64,000 nucleotides of DNA, taken from positions 806,001 to 870,000 of the forward strand of contig NZ_JAUQON010000001.1 in the NCBI RefSeq assembly GCF_030580955.1, read 5' to 3'. Positions 7,335 through 15,697 of the stretch are shown here, piece after piece. This DNA is from Hymenobacter convexus. Its GTDB lineage: Bacteria; Bacteroidota; Bacteroidia; Cytophagales; Hymenobacteraceae. Below the pieces are notes generated by a model that was given only the letters and a program-made list of their open reading frames with translations, searched no databases and was not told where the DNA came from. Position 1 is the stretch's first letter. Each line of letters starts with the position of its first letter. Both the position numbers and the translations under genes were made by a program.

Positions 7335-10268
7335 ATGGACGCATACTCGTATATCGCCAACGCCGACGCGGCGGCCATTGAAACCTTGTATCAAGCCTAC
7401 CAGCAGAACCCGGAATCGGTTGATTTCGGCTGGCGCAAGTTTTTTGAAGGTTTCGATTTCTCGCAGCAATTCCCCGAAGGCGCCTCCGTGCTGCCCGGCG
7501 CGGCCACTCCCGCCAATGGCACCGCCACCAACGGCGCGGCTCCCAAAGCGGCGCCCGGTCCCGCCACGGCCCCGCAGCCCGACGATTACGGCGTGCTCAA
7601 CACCCCGGCCTCGACCAACAACGCTCCCGCCGGCCTGAGCAGCGGCGAAGTATCGGCCGACAAAGAGACGGCCGTGCGCAACCTCATCCACGCCTTCCGC
7701 AGCCGCGGCCACCTGCGCGCCAAAACCAACCCGGTGCGCGAGCGCAAAGACCGCAAGCCCCGCCTCGACCTCGCCGATTTCGGCCTGGGCGAAGCCGATT
7801 TGGACACGGTATTTAAGAACGGCGAGGTGCTGGGCCTCGGCGGCCAGGCCAAGCTGCGCGACATTGTGGCGGCGCTGGAGAAAATTTATACCGGCGCAAT
7901 CGGTTTCGAATACATGTACATCCGCGACCCCGAGGTGCTGGACTGGTTCCGGGCCAAAGTGGAGCGCGACTCGCTGGCCTTCAACCCCGGCGTGGAGTAC
8001 AAGAAGCGCATTCTGAAGAAGCTGAACGAGGCCGTGGTGTTCGAGAACTTTCTGCACACCAAGTTTTTGGGGCAGAAACGCTTCTCACTCGAAGGCGGCG
8101 AAACGACCATTCCTGCGCTGGATGCCATCATCGGCAAGGGCGCGGAGCTGGGCGTGAAAGAGGTGATGATTGGCATGGCCCACCGCGGCCGCCTGAACGT
8201 GCTGGCCAACATCATGGGCAAGACCTATGAGCAGATTTTCAGCGAGTTCGAAGGCACGGCCGTGCCCGACCTCACGATGGGCGACGGCGACGTGAAGTAC
8301 CACATGGGCTACAGCTCAGAGGTGGAAGCCAGCGGCGGCCAGAAAGTCAACTTGAAGCTGGCTCCCAACCCCTCCCACCTGGAGGCGGTGAACCCGGTGG
8401 TGGAAGGCTTCGTGCGCGCCAAAATCGAGCACCAGTACGGTGGCGACTACCACCAGATTCTGCCCATCCTCATTCACGGCGACGCGGCGTTGGCTGGCCA
8501 GGGCATCGGCTACGAGCTGACCCAGATGTCGCAGCTGGAGGGCTACAAGACAGGCGGCACCATCCACTTCGTGATTAATAACCAGGTTGGTTTCACGACG
8601 GATTTCGAGGACGCCCGCTCATCGATTTACTCGACTGATTTGGCTAAAATCATTGATGCGCCGGTGGTACACGTGAACGGCGACGACCCCGAAGCTGTGG
8701 TGTTTGCCGTGCAGTTGGCCACCGAGTACCGCCAGCAGTTCCACGCCGATATCTTTATTGACATGGTGTGCTACCGCCGCCACGGCCACAACGAGTCGGA
8801 CGAGCCAAAGTTCACCCAGCCCACGCTCTACAACATCATCTCGAAGCACCAGAACCCGCGCGAGGTGTACAACGCCATGCTGGTGCAGCGCGGTGATGTG
8901 GACGCCGAACTGGCCAACCAGATGGACCGCGAATTCCGCGACACCCTGCAGGCCCGTCTCGACATGGTGAAGCAAAAAGCGCTTCCTTATAAGTACCAAG
9001 CCCTCGAAAACGAATGGCGGAGCCTGCGCCGCAGCACGCCGGAAGATTTCGAGCAGTCGCCTGAAACCGGCATTTCGGCCGAAACGGTGGAGAAGGTAGC
9101 CAAAGCCCTAACCACAATTCCCGAAGGTTTCAAGCCCATTAAGCAGATTGATAACCTGCTGAAGGAGCGCCGTAAGATGTTCTACGAAACCCGCGTGCTG
9201 AACTGGGCCGCTGGCGAATTGCTGGCCTATGGCTCGCTGCTGAGCGAGAAGCACATTGTGCGCGTGAGCGGCCAGGACGTGCAGCGCGGTACGTTCTCGC
9301 ACCGCCACGCGGTGTTGCACGATGCCGAAACGTCGGCCCCGTACAACTCGCTCAACTTTATGGAGGGCGAAAATGAGAAGCTGAGCATTTACAACTCGCT
9401 GCTGAGCGAGTACGCGGTGCTGGGCTTCGAATTTGGCTACGGCATGGCCAACCCCACGGCGCTGGTGATTTGGGAAGCGCAGTTTGGCGACTTCGCCAAC
9501 GGCGCCCAGACCATGATTGACCAGTTTGTGGTGAGCTCCGAGAGCAAGTGGCAGCGCATGAACGGCCTCGTGATGCAGCTGCCCCACGGCTACGAAGGCC
9601 AGGGCCCGGAACACTCCAACGCCCGCCCCGAGCGGTTCCTGCAGCTCGCGGCCGAGAACAACATCGTGGTGACCAACATCACCACGCCGGCCAACTTTTT
9701 CCACGCCCTGCGCCGCCAGCTGACGTGGAGCTTCCGCAAGCCGCTGGTGACGATGTCGCCGAAATCGATGCTACGCCACCCGCTGTGCGTGTCGCCGGTG
9801 GAAGAGTTCACCAGCGGCCGCTTCCGTGAGGTGCTGGGCGACGATTATGCCGAGGCCAAAAAGGTGAAGCGCGTGCTGCTGTGCTCGGGCAAGGTGTACT
9901 ACGACCTGCTGGAAGAGCAGCGCAATTCTGACCGCAAGGACGTGGCCATTGTGCGCCTCGAACAGCTGCACCCCTTCCCCAAAAAGCAGCTCGACGCTGA
10001 GTTGGCCAAGTACGGCAAAGCCAAAATCTACTGGGTGCAGGAAGAGCCGGAAAACATGGGCTACTGGAACTTCATGCTGCGCTACATGCGCCGCGAGCTG
10101 GAAGACGTGGTGGCCCGCAAGGCGTCGGCATCGCCGGCCACAGGCTATAACAAAATCCACGTGAAGGAGCAGAAGGACCTCGTGGCCCGCGCCTTCGACA
10201 AGCCCAAAGAGGCGGTGGCCGACAACAACATCGAAGCCACTGCCGAAATCGCCAAAAAGCAGGACTAA
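7335..10268 (+). CDS. sucA: 2-oxoglutarate dehydrogenase E1 component
   Basis: 977 aa, close to the family's usual 900-950 with a slightly longer linker. It decarboxylates 2-oxoglutarate with thiamine diphosphate and reductively succinylates the lipoyl group of E2 in the TCA cycle. The N-terminal segment (SYIANADAAAIETLYQAYQQ and VDFGWRKFFEGF) is the usual E2-contact region. A Pro/Ala linker (about residues 55-105) follows. Conserved E1o blocks include MAHRGRLNVLANIMGK, IHGDAALAGQGIGYE, DMVCYRRHGHNESDEPKFTQ, LEQLHPFP and the C-terminal WVQEEPENMGYWNFM. The start is set by the promoter at 7279-7307. E2 follows after 109 bases; E3 is probably the lpd gene at 26273. Confidence 0.97.
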   Translation: MDAYSYIANADAAAIETLYQAYQQNPESVDFGWRKFFEGFDFSQQFPEGASVLPGAATPANGTATNGAAPKAAPGPATAPQPDDYGVLNTPASTNNAPAGLSSGEVSADKETAVRNLIHAFRSRGHLRAKTNPVRERKDRKPRLDLADFGLGEADLDTVFKNGEVLGLGGQAKLRDIVAALEKIYTGAIGFEYMYIRDPEVLDWFRAKVERDSLAFNPGVEYKKRILKKLNEAVVFENFLHTKFLGQKRFSLEGGETTIPALDAIIGKGAELGVKEVMIGMAHRGRLNVLANIMGKTYEQIFSEFEGTAVPDLTMGDGDVKYHMGYSSEVEASGGQKVNLKLAPNPSHLEAVNPVVEGFVRAKIEHQYGGDYHQILPILIHGDAALAGQGIGYELTQMSQLEGYKTGGTIHFVINNQVGFTTDFEDARSSIYSTDLAKIIDAPVVHVNGDDPEAVVFAVQLATEYRQQFHADIFIDMVCYRRHGHNESDEPKFTQPTLYNIISKHQNPREVYNAMLVQRGDVDAELANQMDREFRDTLQARLDMVKQKALPYKYQALENEWRSLRRSTPEDFEQSPETGISAETVEKVAKALTTIPEGFKPIKQIDNLLKERRKMFYETRVLNWAAGELLAYGSLLSEKHIVRVSGQDVQRGTFSHRHAVLHDAETSAPYNSLNFMEGENEKLSIYNSLLSEYAVLGFEFGYGMANPTALVIWEAQFGDFANGAQTMIDQFVVSSESKWQRMNGLVMQLPHGYEGQGPEHSNARPERFLQLAAENNIVVTNITTPANFFHALRRQLTWSFRKPLVTMSPKSMLRHPLCVSPVEEFTSGRFREVLGDDYAEAKKVKRVLLCSGKVYYDLLEEQRNSDRKDVAIVRLEQLHPFPKKQLDAELAKYGKAKIYWVQEEPENMGYWNFMLRYMRRELEDVVARKASASPATGYNKIHVKEQKDLVARAFDKPKEAVADNNIEATAEIAKKQD

Positions 10269-10377
10269 CGGCTCTCCTTTGCCATAAGCAAAGCGCCTTC
10301 TTGCAGTCCGCATTCTATATATAATGGGCCGTGCTGCCCAGTCTTCTTAAAACTTCTCTCTCCGCCACCCCAGCTTT

Positions 10378-12045
10378 ATGGCCCTCGAAATCAAAATTCC
10401 CGCCGTTGGCGAATCCATCACCGAAGTCACCATTGCCAAGTGGCTCAAGCAAGACGGCGACGCCGTGAAGCGCGACGAGGTTATCGCCGAACTCGAATCG
10501 GACAAAGCCACGTTTGAGCTGCCGGCTGAAGCCGATGGCGTGCTGAAAATCCGCGTGGCCGAAGGCGAAACCATCGGTATTGGAACCGTAATCGCCGATT
10601 TGGACGGTGTTGCCGCTGGTGCTGCTCCAGCTCCGGCCGCTGCCCCGGCCGCCGCACCCGCTGCCGCCCCAGCCGCCGACCCCATCGCTAAGGGGGAAGA
10701 AAACCCCGCGGCCAGCGACCAGGCCGGCTACGGCGGCAAGCCGGAAGGTGGTGCAGCCCCGGCTGCAGCGCCCGATGCCGCTCCCGCCGCCGGCGGTGGC
10801 TCGGTAGAAATGAAAATCCCCGCCGTGGGCGAATCTATCACGGAAGTGACGGTGGCCAAATGGCTGAAAGAAGACGGTGCCCAGGTGAGCCGCGACGAGG
10901 TGATTGCCGAGTTGGAATCAGACAAAGCCACCTTCGAACTGCCCGCCGAAGCCGCCGGCACCCTGCGCCACGCCGTGAAGGAAGGCGAAACCATTAGCAT
11001 CGGCGCCGTGATTGCGCGCATCGAAGGCGGTAGCGGCGCGGCTGCTCCGGCTCCCGCTGCTGCCGCGCCCGCTGCTGCGGCTCCGGTTGCAGCGCTGGCC
11101 TCGGCCCCCGCCGCTGGTGGCGCCGCTACTTACGCCACGGGCGTGCCCTCGCCGGCTGCTGGCAAGATTCTCGGTGAGAAAGGCATTGCCGCTGGCGACG
11201 TAGCCGGCACTGGCCGCGACGGCCGCATTACCAAGGAGGATGCCCAGAACGCCCAAGCCAAGCCGGCCGCCCCGGCTCCGACTGCTGCCCCGGCCGCCGC
11301 TGCCCCTGCTGCATCTCCGGCCGCCGCGCCGGCTGCTGGTGGCAGCCGCGAAGTGCGCCGCGAGCGTATGAGCAACCTGCGCAAGACCGTGGCGCGCCGC
11401 CTTGTGACGGTGAAGAACGAGACGGCCATGCTCACCACCTTCAACGAGGTGAACATGCAGCCCATCATGGACCTGCGCAACAAGTTCAAAGACAAGTTCA
11501 AGGAGAAAAACGGCGTGGGCCTCGGCTTCATGTCCTTCTTCACCAAAGCCGTATGCATCGCCCTGAAAGAGTGGCCCGCCGTGAATGCCCAGATTGACGG
11601 CACCGACATCGTGTACTCGGACTTTGCCGACATCAGCATCGCCGTTTCGGCCCCGAAAGGCCTCGTGGTACCGGTGATTCGCAACGCTGAGCAGTTGAGC
11701 TTCGAAGGCATCGAAAAGGAAGTGATGCGCCTAGCTGGCCTGGCCCGCGACAACAAGCTCACTATTGAGCAGATGAGCGGCGGCACCTTCACCATCACCA
11801 ACGGCGGCGTCTTCGGCTCCATGCTCAGCACGCCCATCATCAATGCGCCGCAGTCGGCCATTCTGGGCATGCACAACATCATCCAGCGCCCCATCGCCGA
11901 AAACGGGCAGGTGGTGATTCGTCCCATGATGTACCTGGCCCTGAGCTACGACCACCGCATTATTGACGGGCGCGAGTCGGTTTCGTTCCTGGTGCGGGTG
12001 AAGGAGTTGCTCGAAGACCCGACGCGCATGATGTTCGGAGTATAA
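10378..12045 (+). CDS. sucB: Dihydrolipoyllysine succinyltransferase (E2 of 2-oxoglutarate dehydrogenase) with two lipoyl domains
   Basis: 555 aa. Two nearly identical lipoyl domains occupy residues 1-75 and 142-217. Each has the [15 protein letters not shown] swinging-arm motif, with lipoyl-lysines at K43 and K183. They are separated by Ala/Pro linkers. A peripheral subunit-binding domain follows ([20 protein letters not shown], about residues 256-291). The catalytic acyltransferase domain ends [17 protein letters not shown], with the active-site His at 526 and Asp at 530. E. coli SucB has one lipoyl domain, so this is a longer variant. Its place directly after E1o favours succinyltransferase over pyruvate dehydrogenase E2. 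Terminated at 12065-12099. Confidence 0.93.
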   Translation: MALEIKIPAVGESITEVTIAKWLKQDGDAVKRDEVIAELESDKATFELPAEADGVLKIRVAEGETIGIGTVIADLDGVAAGAAPAPAAAPAAAPAAAPAADPIAKGEENPAASDQAGYGGKPEGGAAPAAAPDAAPAAGGGSVEMKIPAVGESITEVTVAKWLKEDGAQVSRDEVIAELESDKATFELPAEAAGTLRHAVKEGETISIGAVIARIEGGSGAAAPAPAAAAPAAAAPVAALASAPAAGGAATYATGVPSPAAGKILGEKGIAAGDVAGTGRDGRITKEDAQNAQAKPAAPAPTAAPAAAAPAASPAAAPAAGGSREVRRERMSNLRKTVARRLVTVKNETAMLTTFNEVNMQPIMDLRNKFKDKFKEKNGVGLGFMSFFTKAVCIALKEWPAVNAQIDGTDIVYSDFADISIAVSAPKGLVVPVIRNAEQLSFEGIEKEVMRLAGLARDNKLTIEQMSGGTFTITNGGVFGSMLSTPIINAPQSAILGMHNIIQRPIAENGQVVIRPMMYLALSYDHRIIDGRESVSFLVRVKELLEDPTRMMFGV

Positions 12046-12064
12046 TTCCTGATTTAGGATTTTT

Positions 12065-12099
12065 AAAAGGCCGATTCCCGAATAGGGAATCGGCCTTTT
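12065..12099 (+). terminator. Rho-independent terminator after sucB
   Basis: AAAAGGCCGATTCCC, loop GAATA, GGGAATCGGCCTTTT with further T residues. A perfect 15-base stem. Confidence 0.92.
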
Positions 12100-12170
12100 T
12101 CATTTTTGGACGTTGGAATACCGGTATTGCTCGATGAACCTAATAAAATGCCCGTTGAAAAATATTATGC

Positions 12171-12202
12171 TTGCTATCGAATAATACAGCATACTATCTT
12201 TG
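12171..12202 (+). promoter_or_regulatory. Promoter of the Crp/Fnr regulator gene
   Basis: TTG at 12171-12173 and TATCTTTG (exact TAnnTTTG) at 12195-12202, spacing 21. This predicts a transcript start near 12209 and a short leader to the ATG at 12235. A 12-base perfect palindrome AATACCGGTATT at 12117-12128 lies upstream and might be an operator. Confidence 0.55.
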
Positions 12203-12234
12203 AGCCTTCAAAGGGAACGGTAGAATTATATTTT

Positions 12235-12942
12235 ATGGGAAAATTCATTACGCCAACGTGCCAGGACTGCCCTCACCGCAAAGGCCCGCTGATGGGTTGC
12301 TGTCAATTAGAGGAATTGGACTTTATCGCGACCAGCAAAATTTCCCAGAGCTACCAGAAGGGCCAGCGGATTTTCCATGAAGGCAGCCCGGCCCTCGGCT
12401 TGCATTGCGTGAGCCAGGGCAAAATCAAAGTGACCAAAGCCAGCGGCGACGGCAAAGAGCAGATTGTGCGGCTGGCCAAGGACGGCGACGTGCTGGGCTT
12501 CCAGTCGGTGCTGACCGAAAGCCGCTACAGCACCTCGGCCGTGGCGCTTGATGACTGCGTGGTGTGCTTCATTCCGCGCGCCGATTTTTTCCGGGTGTGG
12601 CAGTCGAACGTGCAGTTCTCAACCTCGCTCATGCAGATGATGGCCAAAGCCCTTGGCGCGGCCGAAGTGCAGATGTTGCACCTCGCCTACAAGCCCGTAC
12701 GCGAGCGGCTGGCCGAGGCTTTGCTTCTGCTCTACCACACCTTCCGCGAAGAAAGCGATGCCTTACCCTTCAGCATGTCCGTTTCGCGCGAAGACCTGGC
12801 TTCGCTGGTAGGCACGGCCAAAGAAACGGCCACGCGGCTGCTTTCTGATTTCAAAGAGGCGGGCATTATTGCCACCCGGGGCAGCCAAGTCACGATTTTG
12901 AAGCCGAACAGCCTCAGCGAAATTGCGTCGCTCTACGACTAA
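12235..12942 (+). CDS. Crp/Fnr-family transcriptional regulator with N-terminal cysteine cluster
   Basis: 235 aa from the ATG at 12235; an in-frame extension back to 12106 would read through the promoter and is rejected. Residues 9-23 read CQDCPHRKGPLMGCC, a Cys-X2-Cys-X9-CysCys cluster. Further cysteines lie in the beta-roll (C108 and C111 in LDDCVVCFI), reminiscent of the FNR 4Fe-4S ligands. The cyclic-nucleotide-type roll spans about residues 35-150 (GQRIFHEGSPALGLHCVSQG). The helix-turn-helix is at about 180-215 (SREDLASLVGTAKETATRLL). It probably senses oxygen or redox and binds a TGA-N6-TCA-type site. Two such dyads lie just downstream at 13124-13157, ahead of the Roadblock-like array. 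Confidence 0.9.
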   Translation: MGKFITPTCQDCPHRKGPLMGCCQLEELDFIATSKISQSYQKGQRIFHEGSPALGLHCVSQGKIKVTKASGDGKEQIVRLAKDGDVLGFQSVLTESRYSTSAVALDDCVVCFIPRADFFRVWQSNVQFSTSLMQMMAKALGAAEVQMLHLAYKPVRERLAEALLLLYHTFREESDALPFSMSVSREDLASLVGTAKETATRLLSDFKEAGIIATRGSQVTILKPNSLSEIASLYD

Positions 12943-13123
12943 AGCCAAGCGTGGCTGACAAGCCAACTACCTGTGGGATGCTACAACACTGCTACCATAC
13001 CACTAACAGCAATGGTATTTCTGTGGACTGGATAATGATAGTGTTAAATAAATAATTTATTTGATTAGTTATAAAATATGAAAACGTGCCGCTACGTATT
13101 TGGTCCCGTTTCGGTTTGCGGTT
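12943..13123. other. AT-rich gap downstream of the regulator
   Basis: No gene is seen. ATACCA (about 12997) and TGGTAT (about 13013) form a weak dyad without a T-tail. The composition changes from GC-rich to strongly AT-rich here and stays so into the first part of the next gene. Confidence 0.35.
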
Positions 13124-13157
13124 TGACTTAAATCATTGTCAAAAATGACGTAAGTCA
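13124..13157. promoter_or_regulatory. Tandem TGA-N6-TCA dyads, candidate Crp/Fnr operators
   Basis: TGACTTAAATCA (13124-13135) and TGACGTAAGTCA (13146-13157) have centres exactly 22 bases (two helical turns) apart. The second sits in the larger palindrome AAAAATGAC-gtaa-GTCATTTTT. They lie between the Crp/Fnr gene and the Roadblock-like array. The second dyad would be centred roughly 42-45 bases before a start served by the box at 13182-13189, close to the class II activator position. Confidence 0.55.
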
Positions 13158-13181
13158 TTTTTAAAGGGGTGGGCTAGTGCG

Positions 13182-13189
13182 GAGCTTTG
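13182..13189 (+). promoter_or_regulatory. Candidate -7 box of the Roadblock-like array
   Basis: GAGCTTTG differs from TAnnTTTG at the first position. No good -33 box is seen, as expected for an activator-dependent promoter. The predicted start is near 13193-13196, giving a leader of about 77 bases to 13273. Confidence 0.3.
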
Positions 13190-13272
13190 TAATAGAAAAT
13201 GAGTGATAGATAGTTTTAATAAAGTGTAATAAACGTGCACAATAGAATAAATTATTATTCAGCTTATCTGTA

Positions 13273-13728
13273 ATGAATGTGTCTGCTGCTGCCGACGTGC
13301 CGCTGAGAAAACGCGTCGGAAGTACGCGAATTATTGAGGGAAGACAAGCACTTGCTGCTTCTGAAATCAATCTTTCTAAAATTCAAAAAATAATAAAGCA
13401 GGCACTTGCCGATTTGCCCGCTCTCACAACCATTGCAGTGGTGGAAGTGACGACGGCAAACTGCCTGGCTCACGTCAGCCGTGCGCGGGGCTTCGACCCC
13501 GTGGCCACGGCTGCCCACCACGCCGAAACGGTGCGCCAGCAGCAACAGGCCCTGGCGGCCCTGTCGAAGCGCGGCGAACGCCTCGAAGACATCCTTATCC
13601 CGCTACGAAAACAACTGCATCTCATTCGCTTATCCAAGAACAGCCAGTGGTTCGTGTACCTGGCTGTGAAGGCGCAGGACACCAGTCTGGCCCTGGCCCG
13701 CGAAGTATTGAAATCAATCATTTTTTAA
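13273..13728 (+). CDS. Roadblock/LC7-like protein, paralogue 1
   Basis: 151 aa. An N-terminal basic extension of about 30 residues precedes the domain. The domain follows the order helix (KIIKQALADLPAL), strand (TIAVVEVTTANCLAHVS), long helix (HAETVRQQQQALAAL), strands (LEDILIPLRKQLHLIRL and WFVYLAVKAQDTSLALAREV). The last block corresponds to the Fxyl-V-NLaiAR part of Roadblock/LC7 and MglB-like proteins. Roadblock domains dimerise and usually regulate small Ras-like GTPases, or act in scaffolds. No GTPase gene is adjacent. It is the first gene of the array; the next starts 47 bases on. Its first 120 bases are unusually AT-rich. Confidence 0.7.
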   Translation: MNVSAAADVPLRKRVGSTRIIEGRQALAASEINLSKIQKIIKQALADLPALTTIAVVEVTTANCLAHVSRARGFDPVATAAHHAETVRQQQQALAALSKRGERLEDILIPLRKQLHLIRLSKNSQWFVYLAVKAQDTSLALAREVLKSIIF

Positions 13729-13775
13729 CAATTCATCAAACTCAACCCCTTCATCTTTTTACGCTTACCCTTATC

Positions 13776-14150
13776 ATGGCTTACTCAACGAATTCCCCCG
13801 CTGGCAAAGTAGTACAAGACGTGTTGAACGATTTGCCGGGCCTGGTGGCCGTGGCGGTGGTCGACATCACCTCGGGCATGGCCCTGGCCTCGCATTCCAA
13901 TTCGCCGTCTTTGAACCCCGAAACGGCCGCTGCTTACAACACCGAAGTGGTGAAACAGAAGCAGAAAGCCATGTCGGCGCTGAAACTGACCGGCGAGAAC
14001 ATCGAGGACATCCTCATTACCCTCACCAACCAGTTTCACCTCATCAAACTGGCCGGCAACAAGTTCATCTACCTGGTGGTGAATTCGCGCGAAACCAACC
14101 TGGCCATTGCCCGCGAGGTACTGCGCAGCACCGCTGACAACCTGAACTAG
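13776..14150 (+). CDS. Roadblock/LC7-like protein, paralogue 2
   Basis: 124 aa from the ATG at 13776, the same start as its close copy at 15698 (both begin MAYS-NSPAGK). It is a bare Roadblock-type domain: VAVAVVDITSGMALASHSNS (strand-turn-strand), the helix ETAAAYNTEVVKQKQKAMSA, IEDILITLTNQFHLIKL, and FIYLVVNSRETNLAIAREVL. No signal or membrane segment, so cytoplasmic. By hand alignment it differs from the 15698 copy at about 14 positions plus a two-residue insertion. The likely role is a dimeric adaptor; the partner is unknown. Confidence 0.75.
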   Translation: MAYSTNSPAGKVVQDVLNDLPGLVAVAVVDITSGMALASHSNSPSLNPETAAAYNTEVVKQKQKAMSALKLTGENIEDILITLTNQFHLIKLAGNKFIYLVVNSRETNLAIAREVLRSTADNLN

Positions 14151-14193
14151 TTTGGCTGACGGCGGCCCGGTAGCCGTCGGACCCACGCACCGC

Positions 14194-14224
14194 TGCCGCG
14201 CCCGGTCTGCCCCCGGGCGCGGCA
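14194..14224 (+). other. Strong GC hairpin between array genes
   Basis: TGCCGCGCCCGG and CCGGGCGCGGCA form a perfect 12-base stem around a 7-base loop. There is no T-run, so it is more likely an mRNA-stabilising or attenuating structure than a terminator. It sits between paralogues 2 and 3. Confidence 0.6.
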
Positions 14225-14252
14225 CCAGCCGGGACTACCCACCCCGCGCCCT

Positions 14253-14726
14253 ATGAAAATCCCTTTTCTCAAGCAGTTGCAGCGCCTGGCCGGCCCGGTG
14301 GCCCACGAAGTGGAATTGCTGGCCCCCACCGGCCCGGCCAGTGCGCCCATCGAACAGGCCATCCGGCACTTGCTGGCCGAGTTGCCCGATATGCTGATGG
14401 GGGCCGTGGTAGAAGTGGCCACCGGCAAGCCCCTGGCCACCTACACCACCGACCGGGACCTGCGGCCGGGCGTGGTAGCGGGCTTCAACGCCGAGGCGGT
14501 TCGGCAGGTGCAGGCGGCGGTGCGGGCCCAGGGCACGCCCGGCGAGCGGGTAGAAGAAATGCTGTTTACGCTGCCGTCGCAGCTGCATTTGCTGCGGCTG
14601 GAAGCCACGGGACGCTGGTTTATCTACCTGGCAGTGGAAACGCGCGACACCAATCTGGCCATTGCCCGCGAAGTGATGCGCGGCGCCATTGCGCTGCTGG
14701 ATGGGGCAGGAGGTAGCCGTAGTTAG
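14253..14726 (+). CDS. Roadblock/LC7-like protein, paralogue 3
   Basis: 157 aa, the most divergent copy. An N-terminal amphipathic extension (MKIPFLKQLQRLAGPVAHEV) may bind a partner or membrane. The domain then follows: LMGAVVEVATGKPLATYTTD, the helix AEAVRQVQAAVRAQGT, VEEMLFTLPSQLHLLRLEAT, WFIYLAVETRDTNLAIAREV. The key blocks match paralogues 1, 2 and 4 in order and spacing. The stop is 61 bases before the membrane protein gene at 14788, consistent with one transcript. Confidence 0.72.
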   Translation: MKIPFLKQLQRLAGPVAHEVELLAPTGPASAPIEQAIRHLLAELPDMLMGAVVEVATGKPLATYTTDRDLRPGVVAGFNAEAVRQVQAAVRAQGTPGERVEEMLFTLPSQLHLLRLEATGRWFIYLAVETRDTNLAIAREVMRGAIALLDGAGGSRS

Positions 14727-14787
14727 GCCCGTGGCTGGCCGGTAAGCCACATTCTTTATTTTCTCACCCTTTTTTTCTGTCACCCAA

Positions 14788-15486
14788 ATGAAGCTGACCG
14801 CTACCCCATTTGACGCGCAGACCGGCGAGTTGCTGCCCGTCTACCGCGACGCTTACCTGCGCGGCGACCTGGCCCGCTCCTCGGCCCGCGCCGTGGAGGA
14901 CTACCTGCGCAAGGACGCCACCCAAGCCCACACCACCGTCACGCGCTGGCACGAAATGTCGACCGTTGAGGCCGAGGCTGCTGCCCCCACCACCTGGGTG
15001 CAGAAGCAGATGCTGTTCATCCGCGAGCAGCCGCAGCGCTTCCGCCGCCGGGCGTTCTCGATGGTGGGCGTGGCCGCGCTGGTGGCCGGCGTATCGATGG
15101 CCGGCACCCGCTTGCCTTCGCACAGCACGCCGGCCGTGCCGGTGTCGCTGCCCGAAATGACGGCGCTGGCCTCGGCTAGCACCGCCGCTGCCGAAGCCAC
15201 CGCCAATGCCAACCGCATGGTGACCGTGAGCGGCCGCATTGTGAACGAAGCCGGCCAGCCGCTGGTGGGCGCCACCGTGCTGCGCAAAGGCACCGCCCAG
15301 GGCGTGAGTACCGACGCCAACGGCAACTACAGCCTGCGCATGACCGCCGGCACGGCCGCCACCACCACCCTGCAGTACGGGTACGCCGGCTACCACGACC
15401 AGGAGCTGAAGGCAACCGACGCCTCGGCTCAGGGCGTGACCCTGCAGCCCCGCGCCGCCAAGCACAAGCGCTGGCTGCTTTTTTAA
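14788..15486 (+). CDS. Single-pass membrane protein with CarboxypepD_reg-like periplasmic domain
   Basis: 232 aa. The N-terminal region (residues 1-90, including LPVYRDAYLRGDLARSSARA) resembles the helical layout of anti-sigma-factor cytoplasmic domains but lacks zinc-binding cysteines. A basic segment (QRFRRRAF) and one helix (MVGVAALVAGVSMAGT, about 91-108) cross the membrane. Residues 145-225 are a carboxypeptidase-regulatory-like beta-sandwich (VSGRIVNEAGQPLVGATVLR and GVSTDANGNYSLRMTAG), as found in TonB-receptor plugs and cell-surface proteins. Embedded in the Roadblock-like array, it could link the cytoplasmic paralogues to the envelope; that is inference. Confidence 0.75.
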   Translation: MKLTATPFDAQTGELLPVYRDAYLRGDLARSSARAVEDYLRKDATQAHTTVTRWHEMSTVEAEAAAPTTWVQKQMLFIREQPQRFRRRAFSMVGVAALVAGVSMAGTRLPSHSTPAVPVSLPEMTALASASTAAAEATANANRMVTVSGRIVNEAGQPLVGATVLRKGTAQGVSTDANGNYSLRMTAGTAATTTLQYGYAGYHDQELKATDASAQGVTLQPRAAKHKRWLLF

Positions 15487-15697
15487 CTAAATGACTTTTA
15501 GGTAGTAAGTGGCTGGAATCGGGGCCGAGACGCCTGTTGTCGAAACCTGCGATGCTGGCTGCTTACTGCTGAATTCTACCTACTTACTAGTTGCCGGCCC
15601 GCGTGGCCCTATCGTAGTGAAAGCGAGGACCTACCGTAAGCACGTTGCGAATAAGCTCAAAGAATCTTCTTTATCTAACTCCCTTCCTTTAGCCGAA

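Noticed and set aside
13124-13163. The AAAAATGAC/GTCATTTTT palindrome as a terminator of the Crp/Fnr gene
   Set aside because: It lies about 200 bases past the stop with a weak AT stem; the spacing and sequence fit an operator better.
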